Origin: Arcticibacter eurypsychrophilus | Lineage (GTDB): Bacteria > Bacteroidota > Bacteroidia > Sphingobacteriales > Sphingobacteriaceae | DNA: 64,000 nt | Direction of reading: 5' to 3' | Assembly (NCBI RefSeq): GCF_001730525.1 | Contig: NZ_MDFN01000002.1 | Span: 62,001-126,000, forward strand | Part shown: piece after piece, positions 33,787 through 43,304 of the stretch | Position numbering within the stretch: position 1 is the stretch's first letter | How the letters are laid out: each line of letters begins with the position of its first letter | Program-made: the position numbers and the translations under genes | Notes under the pieces: model-generated | The model's database searches: none | What the model saw: only the letters and a program-made list of their open reading frames with translations | What the model was told of the DNA's origin: nothing

Positions 33787-34073
33787 AGTTTTGATTTTTC
33801 GTTTTCCTGAAGTTTTACAATGATATCGTCTAATAGGTTTCTTACGGTTGGATAGCTTAAGCCAAGTTGCTGAGCCATTAGTTTGAGGCTACCACTGCTT
33901 TTCACAAAGTCTAAAATGAACTTCTGCTCATCTGGAGCTAAGCGTGCTAATATCGGAAGAGGAAACTTCCCTGAAACTGTAGTTTCGCAGGTACTACATC
34001 CTAAACTAGTTACCTGTAAAGGGGCAGAGCAACTTGGACATAAATCAGGCAATTTTCTTTCAATGTTTAACAT
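33783..34073 (-). CDS. DUF2089 family zinc-ribbon/HTH regulator
   Basis: About 96 residues from ATG 34073; the TTG at 34094 adds 7 residues. Two Cys pairs, LCPSCS and GCSTCE, form a zinc ribbon, followed by FVKSSGSLKLMAQQLGLSYPTVRNLLDDI, a helix-turn-helix close to the sigma-factor region 4 fold. This is the DUF2089 architecture. It starts an operon with a YIP1 protein, whose start it overlaps, and a DUF3887 secreted protein. Likely a DNA-binding regulator of its own operon; that is inference. Confidence 0.8.
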   Translation of the reverse strand: MLNIERKLPDLCPSCSAPLQVTSLGCSTCETTVSGKFPLPILARLAPDEQKFILDFVKSSGSLKLMAQQLGLSYPTVRNLLDDIIVKLQENEKSKL

Positions 34074-34125
34074 TATTAAATAATTAATAAACAATATTAA
34101 ACATTATATTAATTAAATTAAAAAT

Positions 34126-34149
34126 ATTTATTTATTTATTTATTTATTT
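34126..34149. repeat. Tetranucleotide repeat (ATTT)6
   Basis: Six perfect copies of ATTT in the gap between the prenyltransferase stop and the DUF2089 start, lying 53-76 bp upstream of ATG 34073. On the minus strand it reads (AAAT)6. A change in copy number would alter promoter spacing or the UP-like tract of the operon. Confidence 0.85.
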
Positions 34150-34167
34150 GATTAATTGTTGAAGAAC

Positions 34168-35052
34168 TCACCGCATCCATACTAACATTCCAAAATAGAT
34201 CACCATACATATCGAACTGATAAAGACCATTCGCATTGCGTTTTTAAAACTGGCGTAAATTGTATTTTGAACGGTTTTGTAAAACCACCAGGTGAAAAAG
34301 ATGAAGATTGGCGCAATGCAGATTAAAAAGAGATAGAAATTAGTTAAAGAGCCGCTGGATTTCCAATAAAAGAAAGTTAGGATGAGACCAGCAATAAACA
34401 ATCCTCCGGAAAAGAGGAATGAGCCTTTATAGCCCAAAAGTAAGCTCAATGTATGGTCTCCCCGCTTACGGTCTTCCTCATGCTGATAAATCTGGGTAAG
34501 CGGATAAGATGCCCCGATCAGGCAGGAACAGATAGCTCCTGCAATGATCTGATGGCCCAGCGAGCCGGTAAAAGGATCAATATCTACAAGTGCGAAATAG
34601 GTGCTCCAATAAAAAAATATTCCCTGAAAAAAGAAAACCACTAAAAAACTTATAAACGGATACTTCTTTAACCGAATAGAGGGATGGCTGTACATTTTTG
34701 AAATCATTCCATAAATAAGAACAGCAATTGCAAACCACCAGCTGATAAAAAATGACAATACAAAGGCTGCGATCTCGAGCAGTAAAGAAAAATAATAAAG
34801 GCTGAGATCTACTTCTGGTGGCTTTTCTAACAGTGCTATGCTCTTCTCATCCTTGTCAAAATAGCTATTATACCCATTGCTTGCAGGGAAAGCAAGAAAG
34901 TGCCAAATAAAAAATATAAGAAACGCTTGACTCATGTTTACAACTGGAGTCTGACTTAAAGCAAATAAAAATACTGGAAACAAAAAAAAGGAGAACACCA
35001 AACGAAGATGTGCAAGGGCCGAAAGGCTTGGTATAAATTGTTTTGTATCCAT
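34168..35052 (-). CDS. UbiA-like prenyltransferase family membrane protein
   Basis: 294 residues with eight to nine hydrophobic helices. The first Asp-rich motif is recognisable in NSYFDKDEKS (N-x-x-x-D-x-x-x-S-type, near residue 62), and the second region reads MYSHPSIRLKKYPF near residue 136, as in UbiA. Such enzymes attach a prenyl chain to an aromatic acceptor in the inner membrane. The motif D-x-x-x-D is only partly conserved, so activity is uncertain. No quinone biosynthesis gene lies nearby. It is upstream of the DUF2089 operon on the same strand. Confidence 0.78.
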   Translation of the reverse strand: MDTKQFIPSLSALAHLRLVFSFFLFPVFLFALSQTPVVNMSQAFLIFFIWHFLAFPASNGYNSYFDKDEKSIALLEKPPEVDLSLYYFSLLLEIAAFVLSFFISWWFAIAVLIYGMISKMYSHPSIRLKKYPFISFLVVFFFQGIFFYWSTYFALVDIDPFTGSLGHQIIAGAICSCLIGASYPLTQIYQHEEDRKRGDHTLSLLLGYKGSFLFSGGLFIAGLILTFFYWKSSGSLTNFYLFLICIAPIFIFFTWWFYKTVQNTIYASFKNAMRMVFISSICMVIYFGMLVWMR

Positions 35053-35460
35053 ATGATAATTGGTACGCTAAAATAATAATTAACAAATGATTATGCACTA
35101 GCTAGATCTTTATTAAAATTGAAAAATCACTACTATAATTACGCATAGATTTCGTATTTATACGATCACTGGAGAGTAGTATCACGTTAATATCGCTATT
35201 ATTTTCAATCCATCCCTTTATATTTATGAAACCCATGATTTTAAAAATAAATACGTCTTTGTTTGTTCAATTTCGATTTGCTTTCATACTTTTGACACCT
35301 AAGTATATGGTGGTGGATTTAAATAATAAACCAAAAAGAAAGGCTAAAGAAAGTAATTCTGATAATTCCTTATTTAAATCGTTTTTTCATATGAAAGTTT
35401 CTGTGAACCCATCAGAAATAACAACAAACCCCTTTAATTTAAATTCTATACCTTTATACC
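35053..35460. other. Intergenic gap between the prenyltransferase gene and pyrE
   Basis: 408 bp, AT-rich. A plus-strand frame at 35226-35477 overlaps pyrE but has no family likeness and a skewed composition, so I do not annotate it. No clear promoter, terminator or RNA was recognised. Confidence 0.6.
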
Positions 35461-36120
35461 ATGATCAACAAAAGTGAGATTGAGCAGAAAGTTGCTGAAT
35501 TTTTGTTACAAATAAAAGCTATTAAATTACAACCTACCAAACCCTTTACATGGGCGTCAGGGTTAAAATCGCCTATATATTGTGACAATCGCATCACGCT
35601 TTCATATCCGTCCATTAGAACTTATATCAGACAGAACCTGGCTGCATTAATTCAGGAAGAATACGGATCTGTAGGTGTAGTTTGTGGTGTTGCAACCGCA
35701 GGGATTCCTCAGGGTGTATTAGTTGCCCAGGAATTAGGATTACCTTTTGCCTATGTACGATCAGCTGCTAAGGAACACGGAACCGGAAGTTTAATAGAAG
35801 GTGAAATACATGAAGGACAACGTGTAGTTGTCGTGGAAGATCTGATTTCTACAGGTAAAAGCAGTTTACATGCAGTGGAAGCGTTACGCGCTGCGGGATG
35901 TGATGTGGCTGGCATGGTTGCCATCTTTAGTTACGGTTTAACTGAAGCAACAGAAAACTTTAAAAACGCTAAATGTAAATTCTCTACTTTATCTAATTAT
36001 AATGCGCTGATTGAATATGCATCTGAACATACCTATATCAGCAAGGAAGATGTTGAACTTTTAAGAAAGTGGAAGACCAATCCAAATGATTGGAGTGGCT
36101 CTATTTCTGAATCATTGTAA
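35461..36120 (+). CDS. pyrE: Orotate phosphoribosyltransferase
   Basis: Fifth step of UMP synthesis: orotate plus PRPP gives OMP. The PRPP motif VVVVEDLISTGKSS near residue 119 is intact; the flexible-loop region is seen in VRSAAKEHGTGSLIEGE, with the catalytic Lys in the hood before it, and FTWASGLKSPIYCDNR is the N-terminal signature. 219 residues, as usual. Followed at 9 bp by an SRPBCC protein, so probably co-transcribed. No pyrimidine attenuator was recognised upstream. Confidence 0.96.
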   Translation: MINKSEIEQKVAEFLLQIKAIKLQPTKPFTWASGLKSPIYCDNRITLSYPSIRTYIRQNLAALIQEEYGSVGVVCGVATAGIPQGVLVAQELGLPFAYVRSAAKEHGTGSLIEGEIHEGQRVVVVEDLISTGKSSLHAVEALRAAGCDVAGMVAIFSYGLTEATENFKNAKCKFSTLSNYNALIEYASEHTYISKEDVELLRKWKTNPNDWSGSISESL

Positions 36121-36129
36121 AAGACGAAA

Positions 36130-36528
36130 ATGACAGTTTTTGAAAGTAAAACAAGCATCAACAAACCTGTAGCGGATGTTTTTGCTTTTCTTAAAGATTT
36201 CAATAATCATCAGCAACTGATGCCTGATTCTATTTCCGAATGGGTATCTACGACGAATGATGCTAGTTTTGCAATCAAAAACATGTCCCGGCTTTCGTTG
36301 AAGATCTCTAACCGGATTCCCAATATTAGTGTCATCATTATTCCGGCTAGTGAAGTTCCCTTCAATTTAGAAATGCGCTGGGTAGTAACCAGCCTTGACA
36401 AGGATAGTACTGAAGCTATACTTACTGTATCTGCTGAGTTGAATATGATGATGAAAATGATGGCAAGTGGCCCATTAAAAAAGCTTACTGATTTTCAGGT
36501 AACTGAGCTCAAAAAGGTATTGATTTAA
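36130..36528 (+). CDS. SRPBCC-fold (START-like) protein
   Basis: 132 residues. Opens with FESKTSINKPVADVFAFL, the strand-helix start of the SRPBCC fold, followed by FNNHQQLMPDSI and the long sheet of a helix-grip domain (SNRIPNISVIIIPAS), ending in the C-terminal helix LTDFQVTELKKVL. Binds a small hydrophobic ligand in relatives; nothing here names it. Closely follows pyrE, which is common in Bacteroidota. Confidence 0.75.
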   Translation: MTVFESKTSINKPVADVFAFLKDFNNHQQLMPDSISEWVSTTNDASFAIKNMSRLSLKISNRIPNISVIIIPASEVPFNLEMRWVVTSLDKDSTEAILTVSAELNMMMKMMASGPLKKLTDFQVTELKKVLI

Positions 36529-36676
36529 TTACATTCCTACTCTTCTTAATTTTAACGAGCTAACCAATTCATTATAAGGATCTCCTATTCTTATTAAGCC
36601 AAATAAGCATATACCATCCCTTTAACTTGTTAAAAAATAGACTTTTAGTCATTTCAATTTAAATTTAACAGACAAT

Positions 36677-36708
36677 ATTTCATATTGGACGTAACTATTT
36701 CACATTGG
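36677..36708. promoter_or_regulatory. Direct repeat upstream of clpB
   Basis: ATTTCATATTGG at 36677-36688 and ATTTCACATTGG at 36697-36708, one mismatch, starts 20 bp apart, 41-72 bp upstream of the clpB start. No CIRCE element is present. May be a stress-control site; nothing further supports it. Confidence 0.28.
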
Positions 36709-36748
36709 CAGCTGTTTTGTCCTTAATGAATACAAAACAACAACAATA

Positions 36749-39373
36749 ATGAATTTTAACAACTATACAATTAAAGCCCAGGAAGCCGTGCAAAAAGCTT
36801 CTGAAATAGCTACTGGAAATCAGCAGCAGGCGATTGAAAATGCGCACCTGTTAAAGGGTTTGCTCTTAGTTGATGAAAACGTTGTTAATTTCCTGCTGAA
36901 GAAACTCAACGTGAATGTCAACCGTCTGAATACTGTACTGGACGCGGAAATACAAAGTTATCCTAAAGTCACTGGAAGTAATGTTTACCTTTCTGCGGAC
37001 ACCAACAACACTTTACAAAAGGCACAAGGTTATCTTAAAGAGTTCAAAGATGAATTTATATCTGTTGAACATATTCTGTTAGGACTTTTAGCTAACTCCG
37101 GTAAGGTGAGTTCTATGCTGAAAGATGCCGGCGTTACGGAAAAAGATCTTAAAAAAGCGATTGTCGACTTAAGGGGCAACAATAAAGTAACTGACCAAAA
37201 TGCGGAAGCAACTTTTAATGCGCTGAATAAATATGCGCGTAATTTGAATGAATATGCCGAATCGGGTAAACTGGATCCAGTTATAGGTCGTGATGACGAG
37301 ATCAGAAGGGTAATTCAGATTCTTTCTCGTCGTACTAAAAACAACCCCATTCTAATTGGGGAACCCGGTGTGGGTAAAACTGCTATTGCTGAAGGAATTG
37401 CCTTCCGGATTATAAAAGGTGATGCGCCAGAAAGTTTGAAATCTAAAACTGTTTATTCCCTGGATATGGGGTCCCTGGTAGCAGGAGCAAAATATAAAGG
37501 GGAGTTTGAAGAACGACTTAAAGCCGTGATTAAGGAAGTAACCCAAAGTGACGGAGAGATCATCTTATTTATTGATGAGATCCATACCCTGGTAGGTGCC
37601 GGAGGTGGAGAGGGTGCCATGGATGCAGCAAATATTTTGAAACCGGCATTGGCTCGTGGGGAACTTCGTGCAATTGGAGCAACTACCCTAAACGAGTACC
37701 AGAAATATATTGAAAAGGATAAAGCGCTGGAACGCCGTTTCCAAAAGGTGATGGTGGATGAACCGGATACCGCGGATGCTATATCTATTTTAAGGGGATT
37801 GAAGGAGCGTTATGAATCGCATCATAAGGTGCGGATCAGAGATGAGGCTATTATTGCGGCTGTTGAACTTTCACAACGGTATATCTCGGATCGTTTTCTA
37901 CCGGATAAGGCCATTGACCTGATGGATGAAGCGGCTTCTAAATTGCGACTGGAAATGGATTCTGTGCCGGAAGCTGTGGATGAGATTGAACGCCGGATTA
38001 TGCAGCTGGAGATTGAACGGGAAGCGATTAAAAGGGAGAATGATACCAAGAAGGTGCAGGAACTGAGTGAAGAGATTGCAAACCTTTCTGCTGAACGCGA
38101 TTCGTTAAGAGCTAGCTGGCAGGGCGAAAAAGACCTGGTTGATGGAGCCAACAACCTGGTAGAGCAGATTGAAAATTATAAGCTCGAAGCGGAACAGGCA
38201 GAACGTGCTGGTGATTATGGCCGTGTTGCGGAGATCCGTTATGGAAAGATTAAAGAAGCTCAGGATAAAATTGAAGTGTTAAAGGCTGAGCTTGCTGAGA
38301 AACAGGTGGATAGCAGGATGCTGAAAGAGGAAGTTACGGCTGATGATATCGCGGGTGTGGTATCGCGCTGGACTGGCATCCCGATTACTAAAATGGTGCA
38401 AAGCGAGCGGGTTAAACTGCTTCATCTGGAAGAGGAACTGCATAAGCGGGTGGCTGGACAGGATGAAGCGATAGAGGCTATTTCGGATGCGATACGTCGT
38501 TCCCGTGCGGGTTTACAGGATAAAAACAGGCCTATTGGATCCTTTATTTTCCTTGGAACTACGGGTGTGGGTAAAACTGAACTGGCTAAGGCTTTAGCTG
38601 AGTACCTGTTTAATGATGAATCATCCATGGTCAGAATCGATATGAGTGAGTACCAGGAACGTCATGCGGTTTCCCGTATGATTGGGGCGCCTCCGGGATA
38701 TGTGGGCTATGAGGAAGGGGGACAGCTTACTGAGGCAGTGAGAAGGAAGCCTTACAGTGTGGTTTTGCTGGATGAGATTGAAAAAGCCCATCCGGATGTG
38801 TTTAACATCTTGTTGCAAGTGTTGGACGATGGTCGTTTAACGGATAATAAAGGCCGGGTGGTAAATTTCAAAAACACGATTATCATCATGACTTCCAATA
38901 TCGGTTCGCACTTGATCCAGGAAAACTTTAGCTTGCTGATTGATAGTAACCGGGATGAGATTGTGGCAAAAACGAAAAACCAATTGTTTGAATTGCTGAA
39001 ACAGACTATTCGTCCTGAGTTTTTAAATAGGATTGATGAGTTGATCATGTTTACTCCGCTAAACCGGAAGGAACTGAGAGATATTGTTACCCTGCAATTT
39101 AGACATGTACAGGATACCCTGGCTGAGATGGGGGTTACGATAGAGGCTTCTGATGAAGCGCTGGATTGGCTTTCACAATTGGGATATGATCCTCAGTTTG
39201 GAGCACGTCCGTTGAAAAGGGTAATTCAAAAACGAATTTTAAATGAGCTTTCAAAGGATATCCTATCGGGTAAAATTGATAAAGACAGTCACATTTTACT
39301 GGATGTATTTGATCAGAAATTTGTGTTCCTAAACAAAGAGCTTTTAGAAAAGAACGAACCGGCGCAAGTATAA
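36749..39373 (+). CDS. clpB: ClpB disaggregase (Hsp100)
   Basis: ATP-driven chaperone that, with DnaK, dissolves protein aggregates in the cytoplasm. Complete domain set in 874 residues: N-domain; AAA1 with GEPGVGKT (204-211) and [12 protein letters not shown]; coiled-coil middle domain about 400-530; AAA2 with [20 protein letters not shown] near 600 and [13 protein letters not shown]; sensor-2 [12 protein letters not shown] near the end. The middle domain distinguishes it from ClpA and ClpC. It stands alone with its own terminator at 39399. Confidence 0.98.
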   Translation: MNFNNYTIKAQEAVQKASEIATGNQQQAIENAHLLKGLLLVDENVVNFLLKKLNVNVNRLNTVLDAEIQSYPKVTGSNVYLSADTNNTLQKAQGYLKEFKDEFISVEHILLGLLANSGKVSSMLKDAGVTEKDLKKAIVDLRGNNKVTDQNAEATFNALNKYARNLNEYAESGKLDPVIGRDDEIRRVIQILSRRTKNNPILIGEPGVGKTAIAEGIAFRIIKGDAPESLKSKTVYSLDMGSLVAGAKYKGEFEERLKAVIKEVTQSDGEIILFIDEIHTLVGAGGGEGAMDAANILKPALARGELRAIGATTLNEYQKYIEKDKALERRFQKVMVDEPDTADAISILRGLKERYESHHKVRIRDEAIIAAVELSQRYISDRFLPDKAIDLMDEAASKLRLEMDSVPEAVDEIERRIMQLEIEREAIKRENDTKKVQELSEEIANLSAERDSLRASWQGEKDLVDGANNLVEQIENYKLEAEQAERAGDYGRVAEIRYGKIKEAQDKIEVLKAELAEKQVDSRMLKEEVTADDIAGVVSRWTGIPITKMVQSERVKLLHLEEELHKRVAGQDEAIEAISDAIRRSRAGLQDKNRPIGSFIFLGTTGVGKTELAKALAEYLFNDESSMVRIDMSEYQERHAVSRMIGAPPGYVGYEEGGQLTEAVRRKPYSVVLLDEIEKAHPDVFNILLQVLDDGRLTDNKGRVVNFKNTIIIMTSNIGSHLIQENFSLLIDSNRDEIVAKTKNQLFELLKQTIRPEFLNRIDELIMFTPLNRKELRDIVTLQFRHVQDTLAEMGVTIEASDEALDWLSQLGYDPQFGARPLKRVIQKRILNELSKDILSGKIDKDSHILLDVFDQKFVFLNKELLEKNEPAQV

Positions 39374-39398
39374 TTAAACATGTTTAGAGTTTTAGAGT

Positions 39399-39435
39399 AA
39401 AACAAGCTGTCTCTTTGTAGGAGACGGCTTGTTTT
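39399..39435. terminator. Bidirectional terminator between clpB and gmhB
   Basis: A 15-bp stem, left arm AAAACAAGCTGTCTC at 39399-39413, right arm 39421-39435, one G-T pair, 7-base loop. T-rich on the right and A-rich on the left, so it can stop both convergent genes; the gmhB stop is 4 bp beyond. Confidence 0.85.
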
Positions 39436-39438
39436 GTT

Positions 39439-39930
39439 TTAAGCGATCAGGTGAAGTACCTCCCCGATTGGTTGATTGGAATCAATGAGTATTCCGGTAA
39501 GACCTGCTCCTTCTCCTGCTTCGATATCGCGTTCGCGATCGCCAATGAAATAGGATTTGGAGGCGTCAATATTAAAACGTGCTACTCCTTTTTCAAGCAT
39601 GAGTGAGTTGGGTTTGCGACAAAGACATCTGCCGTTATAATCCGGGTGATGCCGGCAATAATAGACTTCACTGATATGAATTCCATGTTTCGTGTAGGCG
39701 GCTCGTAAAGCGTCATGCATTTCAGCTAACGTTTCTTCAGTATACCATCCTTTAGCAGTTCCGCCCTGATTCGTAATGATAATCAAAAGATATCCACGAT
39801 CTTGCAGTGCTTTCAGGGGTTCAAAGTTATGTTCCAAAATATGAAAGTCTTCCATCTTGCATACGTAATCTCCCATTTCCTGATTTAAAACACCATCGCG
39901 GTCCAGAAAAACAGCCTTATTTTTTTCCAT
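39439..39930 (-). CDS. gmhB: D-glycero-beta-D-manno-heptose 1,7-bisphosphate 7-phosphatase-like
   Basis: HAD-superfamily phosphatase of the GmhB/histidinol-phosphatase class, 163 residues. Motif I VFLDRDGVLNQE with Asp10 and Asp12, motif II IIITNQGG near residue 51, and motif III/IV FIGDRERDIEAG near residue 127. The Cys/His cluster YYCRHHPDYNGRCLCRKP near residue 90 matches the zinc site of GmhB. Acts in the heptose branch of lipopolysaccharide synthesis if the name is right; the near relative acting on histidinol phosphate is an alternative. Confidence 0.86.
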   Translation of the reverse strand: MEKNKAVFLDRDGVLNQEMGDYVCKMEDFHILEHNFEPLKALQDRGYLLIIITNQGGTAKGWYTEETLAEMHDALRAAYTKHGIHISEVYYCRHHPDYNGRCLCRKPNSLMLEKGVARFNIDASKSYFIGDRERDIEAGEGAGLTGILIDSNQPIGEVLHLIA

Positions 39931-40066
39931 TGGGCAAAACTACAATTCCTTTTTATCTGATTTGGGTCCTGGAATCAAATTATCACGATTAAAAGAAGTT
40001 TTTTTCTCTTTTTTGCGATTAATCATAATACTTTTGTGGCAAAGTCATTTCAGTAATATATAAACC

Positions 40067-42115
40067 ATGTCAGAGATTAAACCAGAGAAAGAGTTCAAGC
40101 CTTATATTGCTGCCGGCGAGCGGGTGGCGGAATTTACAGTCAAGTCTATCCTTCTGGGTGCCATATTTGGTGTCATCTTCGGAGCGGCAACTGTATATCT
40201 GGCGCTGAAAGCAGGACTTACGGTGTCTGCTTCTATTCCAATTGCTGTTCTTGCCATTTCGATAGGAAGGAAGTTTTTTAAGACGACCATACTGGAAAAT
40301 AATATTATTCAGACTACCGGTTCTGCGGGTGAGTCTATTGCCGCAGGGGTTGTGTTTACCCTTCCTGGATTTCTATTTCTATCTGCAGGCAGTAACGGAG
40401 AGGGTTTCTTTTCGTACTGGCCTATTTTTATCCTGGCTGCTTTAGGTGGAATTCTGGGAACATTGATGATGATCCCACTGCGCAAATCATTGATTGTAGA
40501 TGAACATGGTACTTTGCCTTACCCGGAAGGAACGGCTTGTGCTTCGGTATTGATTGCCGGAGAAAAGGGTGGCGATTTTGCTAAGACCGCTTACCAGGGA
40601 TTGGGATTTGCTTTTGCTTATGCGATTTTGCAGAAGGTGTTTCACGTGATTGCAGAGAGTCCGGCATGGGTTACGGAACAAAGTAACCGTTATTTCCCTT
40701 CCGCTACGGTGAATGGGGAAATCACCCCGGAATATATGGGGGTTGGTTATATCATAGGTCCAAAAATTGCTGGCGTACTGGTTGCGGGTGGTGTTTTGGC
40801 ATGGTTGGGTTTAATTCCCTTGCTGGCTACATTGGTTCCCCAGGAAACTACAGCACTTCAGCTGATTAAATTGGGTTACTTAAAAGATCTGGCCACTCCT
40901 GGTGGTGCGGGGTCATGGGATCCGATTACGAAGACGTTCGCTGATTATGCAGGGGCGCTTTACCGGGCTTACATCCGACAGATTGGTGCTGGTGCGGTTG
41001 CAGCCGGAGGGTTTATTACCTTGATAAAAACGATTCCAACCATTATATCTTCTTTTAAATCGAGTTTGGGTTCGATTAAAGCCGGCGGAGATGTGGCCGT
41101 TGTTAAAAGAACCGAAGATGATCTTTCTTTTAAAGTTGTCATATTTGGAAGTTTGGCATTAGTTGCCCTGATGATGATTTTACCTCAGGTGCCTGGTGAT
41201 ACCTTCTTTAATAAATTTATTATCGGTGTCCTGGTTATCGTCTTTGGTTTTTTCTTTGTTACGGTTTCCAGCAGGATTGTTGGTTTGATCGGTTCGAGTT
41301 CAAATCCTATCTCAGGGATGACCATTGCTACGTTGATGGCCACTTGTCTGGTTTTTATCAGTGTAGGCTGGACAGGCAAGTTATTTGAACCTATGGCCTT
41401 GGTAGTGGGTAGTATGATCTGCATTGCTGCTGCAAATGCAGGAGGTACATCTCAGGATTTAAAAACGGGTTATATTGTGGGTGCTACTCCGCGTTATCAG
41501 CAGCTTGCGCTGTTTATTGGGGCGATTGTATCTGCAGTAGTAATTGGACTTACCTTATCTATTTTGGATCGTCCAACTGCAGCCATGCAGGCTCAGGGAA
41601 TTATGCATGCGATTGGTACAGATGCATATCCTGCACCTCAGGGAACTTTAATGGCCACTTTGATTAAGGGATTATTGTCCTTTAATCTGGATTGGCAATT
41701 TGTATTGGTTGGTGTTTTTCTGTCGATTACCATGGAGCTTTGTGGAGTAAAATCACTTTCTTTCGCTGTTGGTGCCTATTTACCTTTATCGACTACGTTG
41801 CCAATTTTTGCAGGTGGTGCGATTAAAGGAATCGTGGATATGAAGAACAAGAAGAAGGGCGTTGTTGAAGATGATGAGCTTGGAAAAGGAAGTTTATTTT
41901 CAACTGGATTAGTTGCTGGAGGAGCGTTAATGGGCGTTATATATGCCTTCTTTATGGCTTTTGAAACTACTTCCGTACCTGTTGGTAAACTGAACATTGA
42001 GCCTTCTTTGGTAGGAAGCCTGGGTGAAGGGGGTTATCAGCTGATGGGATTTATCTTCTTTGTGATTATGGGTATTGCATTGTACCGCATTGGTATTTCA
42101 AAAAATAAAGAATAA
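40067..42115 (+). CDS. OPT-family oligopeptide transporter
   Basis: 682 residues with about sixteen hydrophobic helices. The OPT signature GTLPYPEGTACASVL lies near residue 147, and FKPYIAAGERVAEFTVKSIL is the N-terminal segment common to the bacterial branch. Gly-rich TTGSAGESIAAGVVFTLPGF near residue 85 is also conserved. Imports small peptides or metal-peptide complexes by proton symport; substrate unknown. It stands alone, with a hairpin at 42135 behind it. Confidence 0.92.
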   Translation: MSEIKPEKEFKPYIAAGERVAEFTVKSILLGAIFGVIFGAATVYLALKAGLTVSASIPIAVLAISIGRKFFKTTILENNIIQTTGSAGESIAAGVVFTLPGFLFLSAGSNGEGFFSYWPIFILAALGGILGTLMMIPLRKSLIVDEHGTLPYPEGTACASVLIAGEKGGDFAKTAYQGLGFAFAYAILQKVFHVIAESPAWVTEQSNRYFPSATVNGEITPEYMGVGYIIGPKIAGVLVAGGVLAWLGLIPLLATLVPQETTALQLIKLGYLKDLATPGGAGSWDPITKTFADYAGALYRAYIRQIGAGAVAAGGFITLIKTIPTIISSFKSSLGSIKAGGDVAVVKRTEDDLSFKVVIFGSLALVALMMILPQVPGDTFFNKFIIGVLVIVFGFFFVTVSSRIVGLIGSSSNPISGMTIATLMATCLVFISVGWTGKLFEPMALVVGSMICIAAANAGGTSQDLKTGYIVGATPRYQQLALFIGAIVSAVVIGLTLSILDRPTAAMQAQGIMHAIGTDAYPAPQGTLMATLIKGLLSFNLDWQFVLVGVFLSITMELCGVKSLSFAVGAYLPLSTTLPIFAGGAIKGIVDMKNKKKGVVEDDELGKGSLFSTGLVAGGALMGVIYAFFMAFETTSVPVGKLNIEPSLVGSLGEGGYQLMGFIFFVIMGIALYRIGISKNKE

Positions 42116-42134
42116 TTAAATTAAAATTGTATTG

Positions 42135-42173
42135 AAACAAGCCCGGGTGTTGAATCACTTGGACTTGTTTTTT
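42135..42173 (+). terminator. Terminator after the OPT gene
   Basis: AAACAAGCCC at 42135-42144 pairs with GGACTTGTTT at 42161-42170 (one mismatch), with a small inner GTG/CAC stem, followed by T residues. It ends about 20 bp after the OPT stop. Confidence 0.7.
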
Positions 42174-42335
42174 ATAGGCTCTTTTGTTAGCTTCAATAGT
42201 TTGTATTGTTTTTTTCGTATGATCAATTTTGGACATTAAAATAAAATTGTTAATTTTTGAATAATAATAAATCTCCTTCACAAGAGGCGATGATCATCGT
42301 ATGAAATTTATATAGCACTCTTTAAATTCGACCAT

Positions 42336-42902
42336 ATGAAGAGAAACAAATTTATTGCTTCAATTTTAGCATTCGCATCTGTACCGTTCCTTTCTTATTC
42401 GCAAACACAAAATACTTTTCAAAGAAAAGATAAGGGATTTAAAGTTAATTCCGGAGAGGGAAGGATACATGGTCATATCAAGTTGAAAGGGGTGAACTCC
42501 AATGTATTGGATGTGAAAATATCCGGCAATGATACAAATGGAGATTTGGCCATATTTGAACAGACTTCGCTTTCTCCAAGCAGAGGAACGCCTTTACATA
42601 TTCATCCTTTGCAGGACGAAATATTTTACGTTATGGACGGTTCTTATCATTTTAAGGTTGGGGAAGAATTGTTCGATTTAACTATTGGCGACAGTATATT
42701 TTTACCTCGGAAAGTTTCTCATGCATGGACACAAGTATCTGAAAAAGGAAAATTGATAGTAACATTTCAGCCTGCAGGAAAAATGGAAAACTTTTTCCTA
42801 ACGATGTCCACTCTTGATCATGATCCAAGTATTGAAGAGGTTGCAAAAATATTTGCGACTAATGAAATGCTGGTAGTTGGACCGCCATTAAAAATTGATT
42901 AG
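42336..42902 (+). CDS. Secreted cupin-domain protein
   Basis: 188 residues. Residues 1-23 form a signal peptide ending SYSQ. One cupin barrel follows: motif 1 THHIHP-like HIHPLQDEIFYVMDG near residue 87 with two His and a Glu as metal ligands, and motif 2 GDSIFLPRKVSHAWTQ near residue 121 with the last His. Metal-binding and probably enzymatic, but substrate unknown. Standing alone after the OPT gene. Confidence 0.84.
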   Translation: MKRNKFIASILAFASVPFLSYSQTQNTFQRKDKGFKVNSGEGRIHGHIKLKGVNSNVLDVKISGNDTNGDLAIFEQTSLSPSRGTPLHIHPLQDEIFYVMDGSYHFKVGEELFDLTIGDSIFLPRKVSHAWTQVSEKGKLIVTFQPAGKMENFFLTMSTLDHDPSIEEVAKIFATNEMLVVGPPLKID

Positions 42903-43010
42903 TAGATTTTCATAATAGAGTCTTCTACTTTTGTAAAAAGTCGAGTAAATTGAAGATGCGGAGTGAATATTTGATTGATATTAGCTTCAAAATTTAGGTT
43001 TTGAGGTTTC

Positions 43011-43100
43011 TTATTTGAATACGTTCAATCGTTTTTGAAGAAGTTTTTTCTGATCTTTAACATGAAGCAAACCTGCAATTTTTCCCTGCTCGGTGTTCAT
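43011..43100 (-). pseudogene. Possible C-terminal gene remnant in the gap 42903-43304
   Basis: On the minus strand a 29-residue frame (ATG 43098-43100 to TAA 43011-43013) starts MNTEQGKIAGLLHVKDQKK. It is preceded in frame by GGITIE and a stop, so the upstream part of any gene is missing. It looks protein-like, hence a remnant is suspected. Nothing else was recognised in this 402-bp gap. Confidence 0.22.
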
Positions 43101-43304
43101 TTCAATAGTTATACCGCCTTAAGAAATAATATTTGATTTTATTTTAAAAAAATATTTGATTGGATAAGCCTCCCTGTTTGATCAACAAGTCACTTTTTAA
43201 CTTTATATACCTTCAAACTCTGGTAAAATGGCTTGCATTGCGTGTTTAAACGCTTGATAATCAGAATTCTTTTCAGTTGATTTGTCAACATAAACCAGAT
43301 TATA

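Noticed and set aside
34081-34150. CRISPR-like repeat because of regular spacing
   Set aside because: A simple (ATTT)6 run without spacers or cas genes; annotated as a tetranucleotide repeat instead.
35226-35477. 83-codon ORF overlapping the pyrE start
   Set aside because: No family likeness, overlaps the pyrE start by 17 bp, and lies in AT-rich intergenic DNA.
37822-38154. Minus-strand ORFs inside clpB
   Set aside because: Ser-rich shadow frames of a conserved coding region.
40638-40653. parS-like sequence TGTTTCACGTGATTGC inside the OPT gene
   Set aside because: Matches the parS consensus at only the first 12 of 16 bases, is not palindromic at the right side, and lies in coding DNA; chance is likely. 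No better site was seen near parAB.
41291-41307. tRNA T-arm-like GGTTCGAGTTCAAATCC
   Set aside because: In the OPT coding frame; no acceptor or anticodon stems fit around it.
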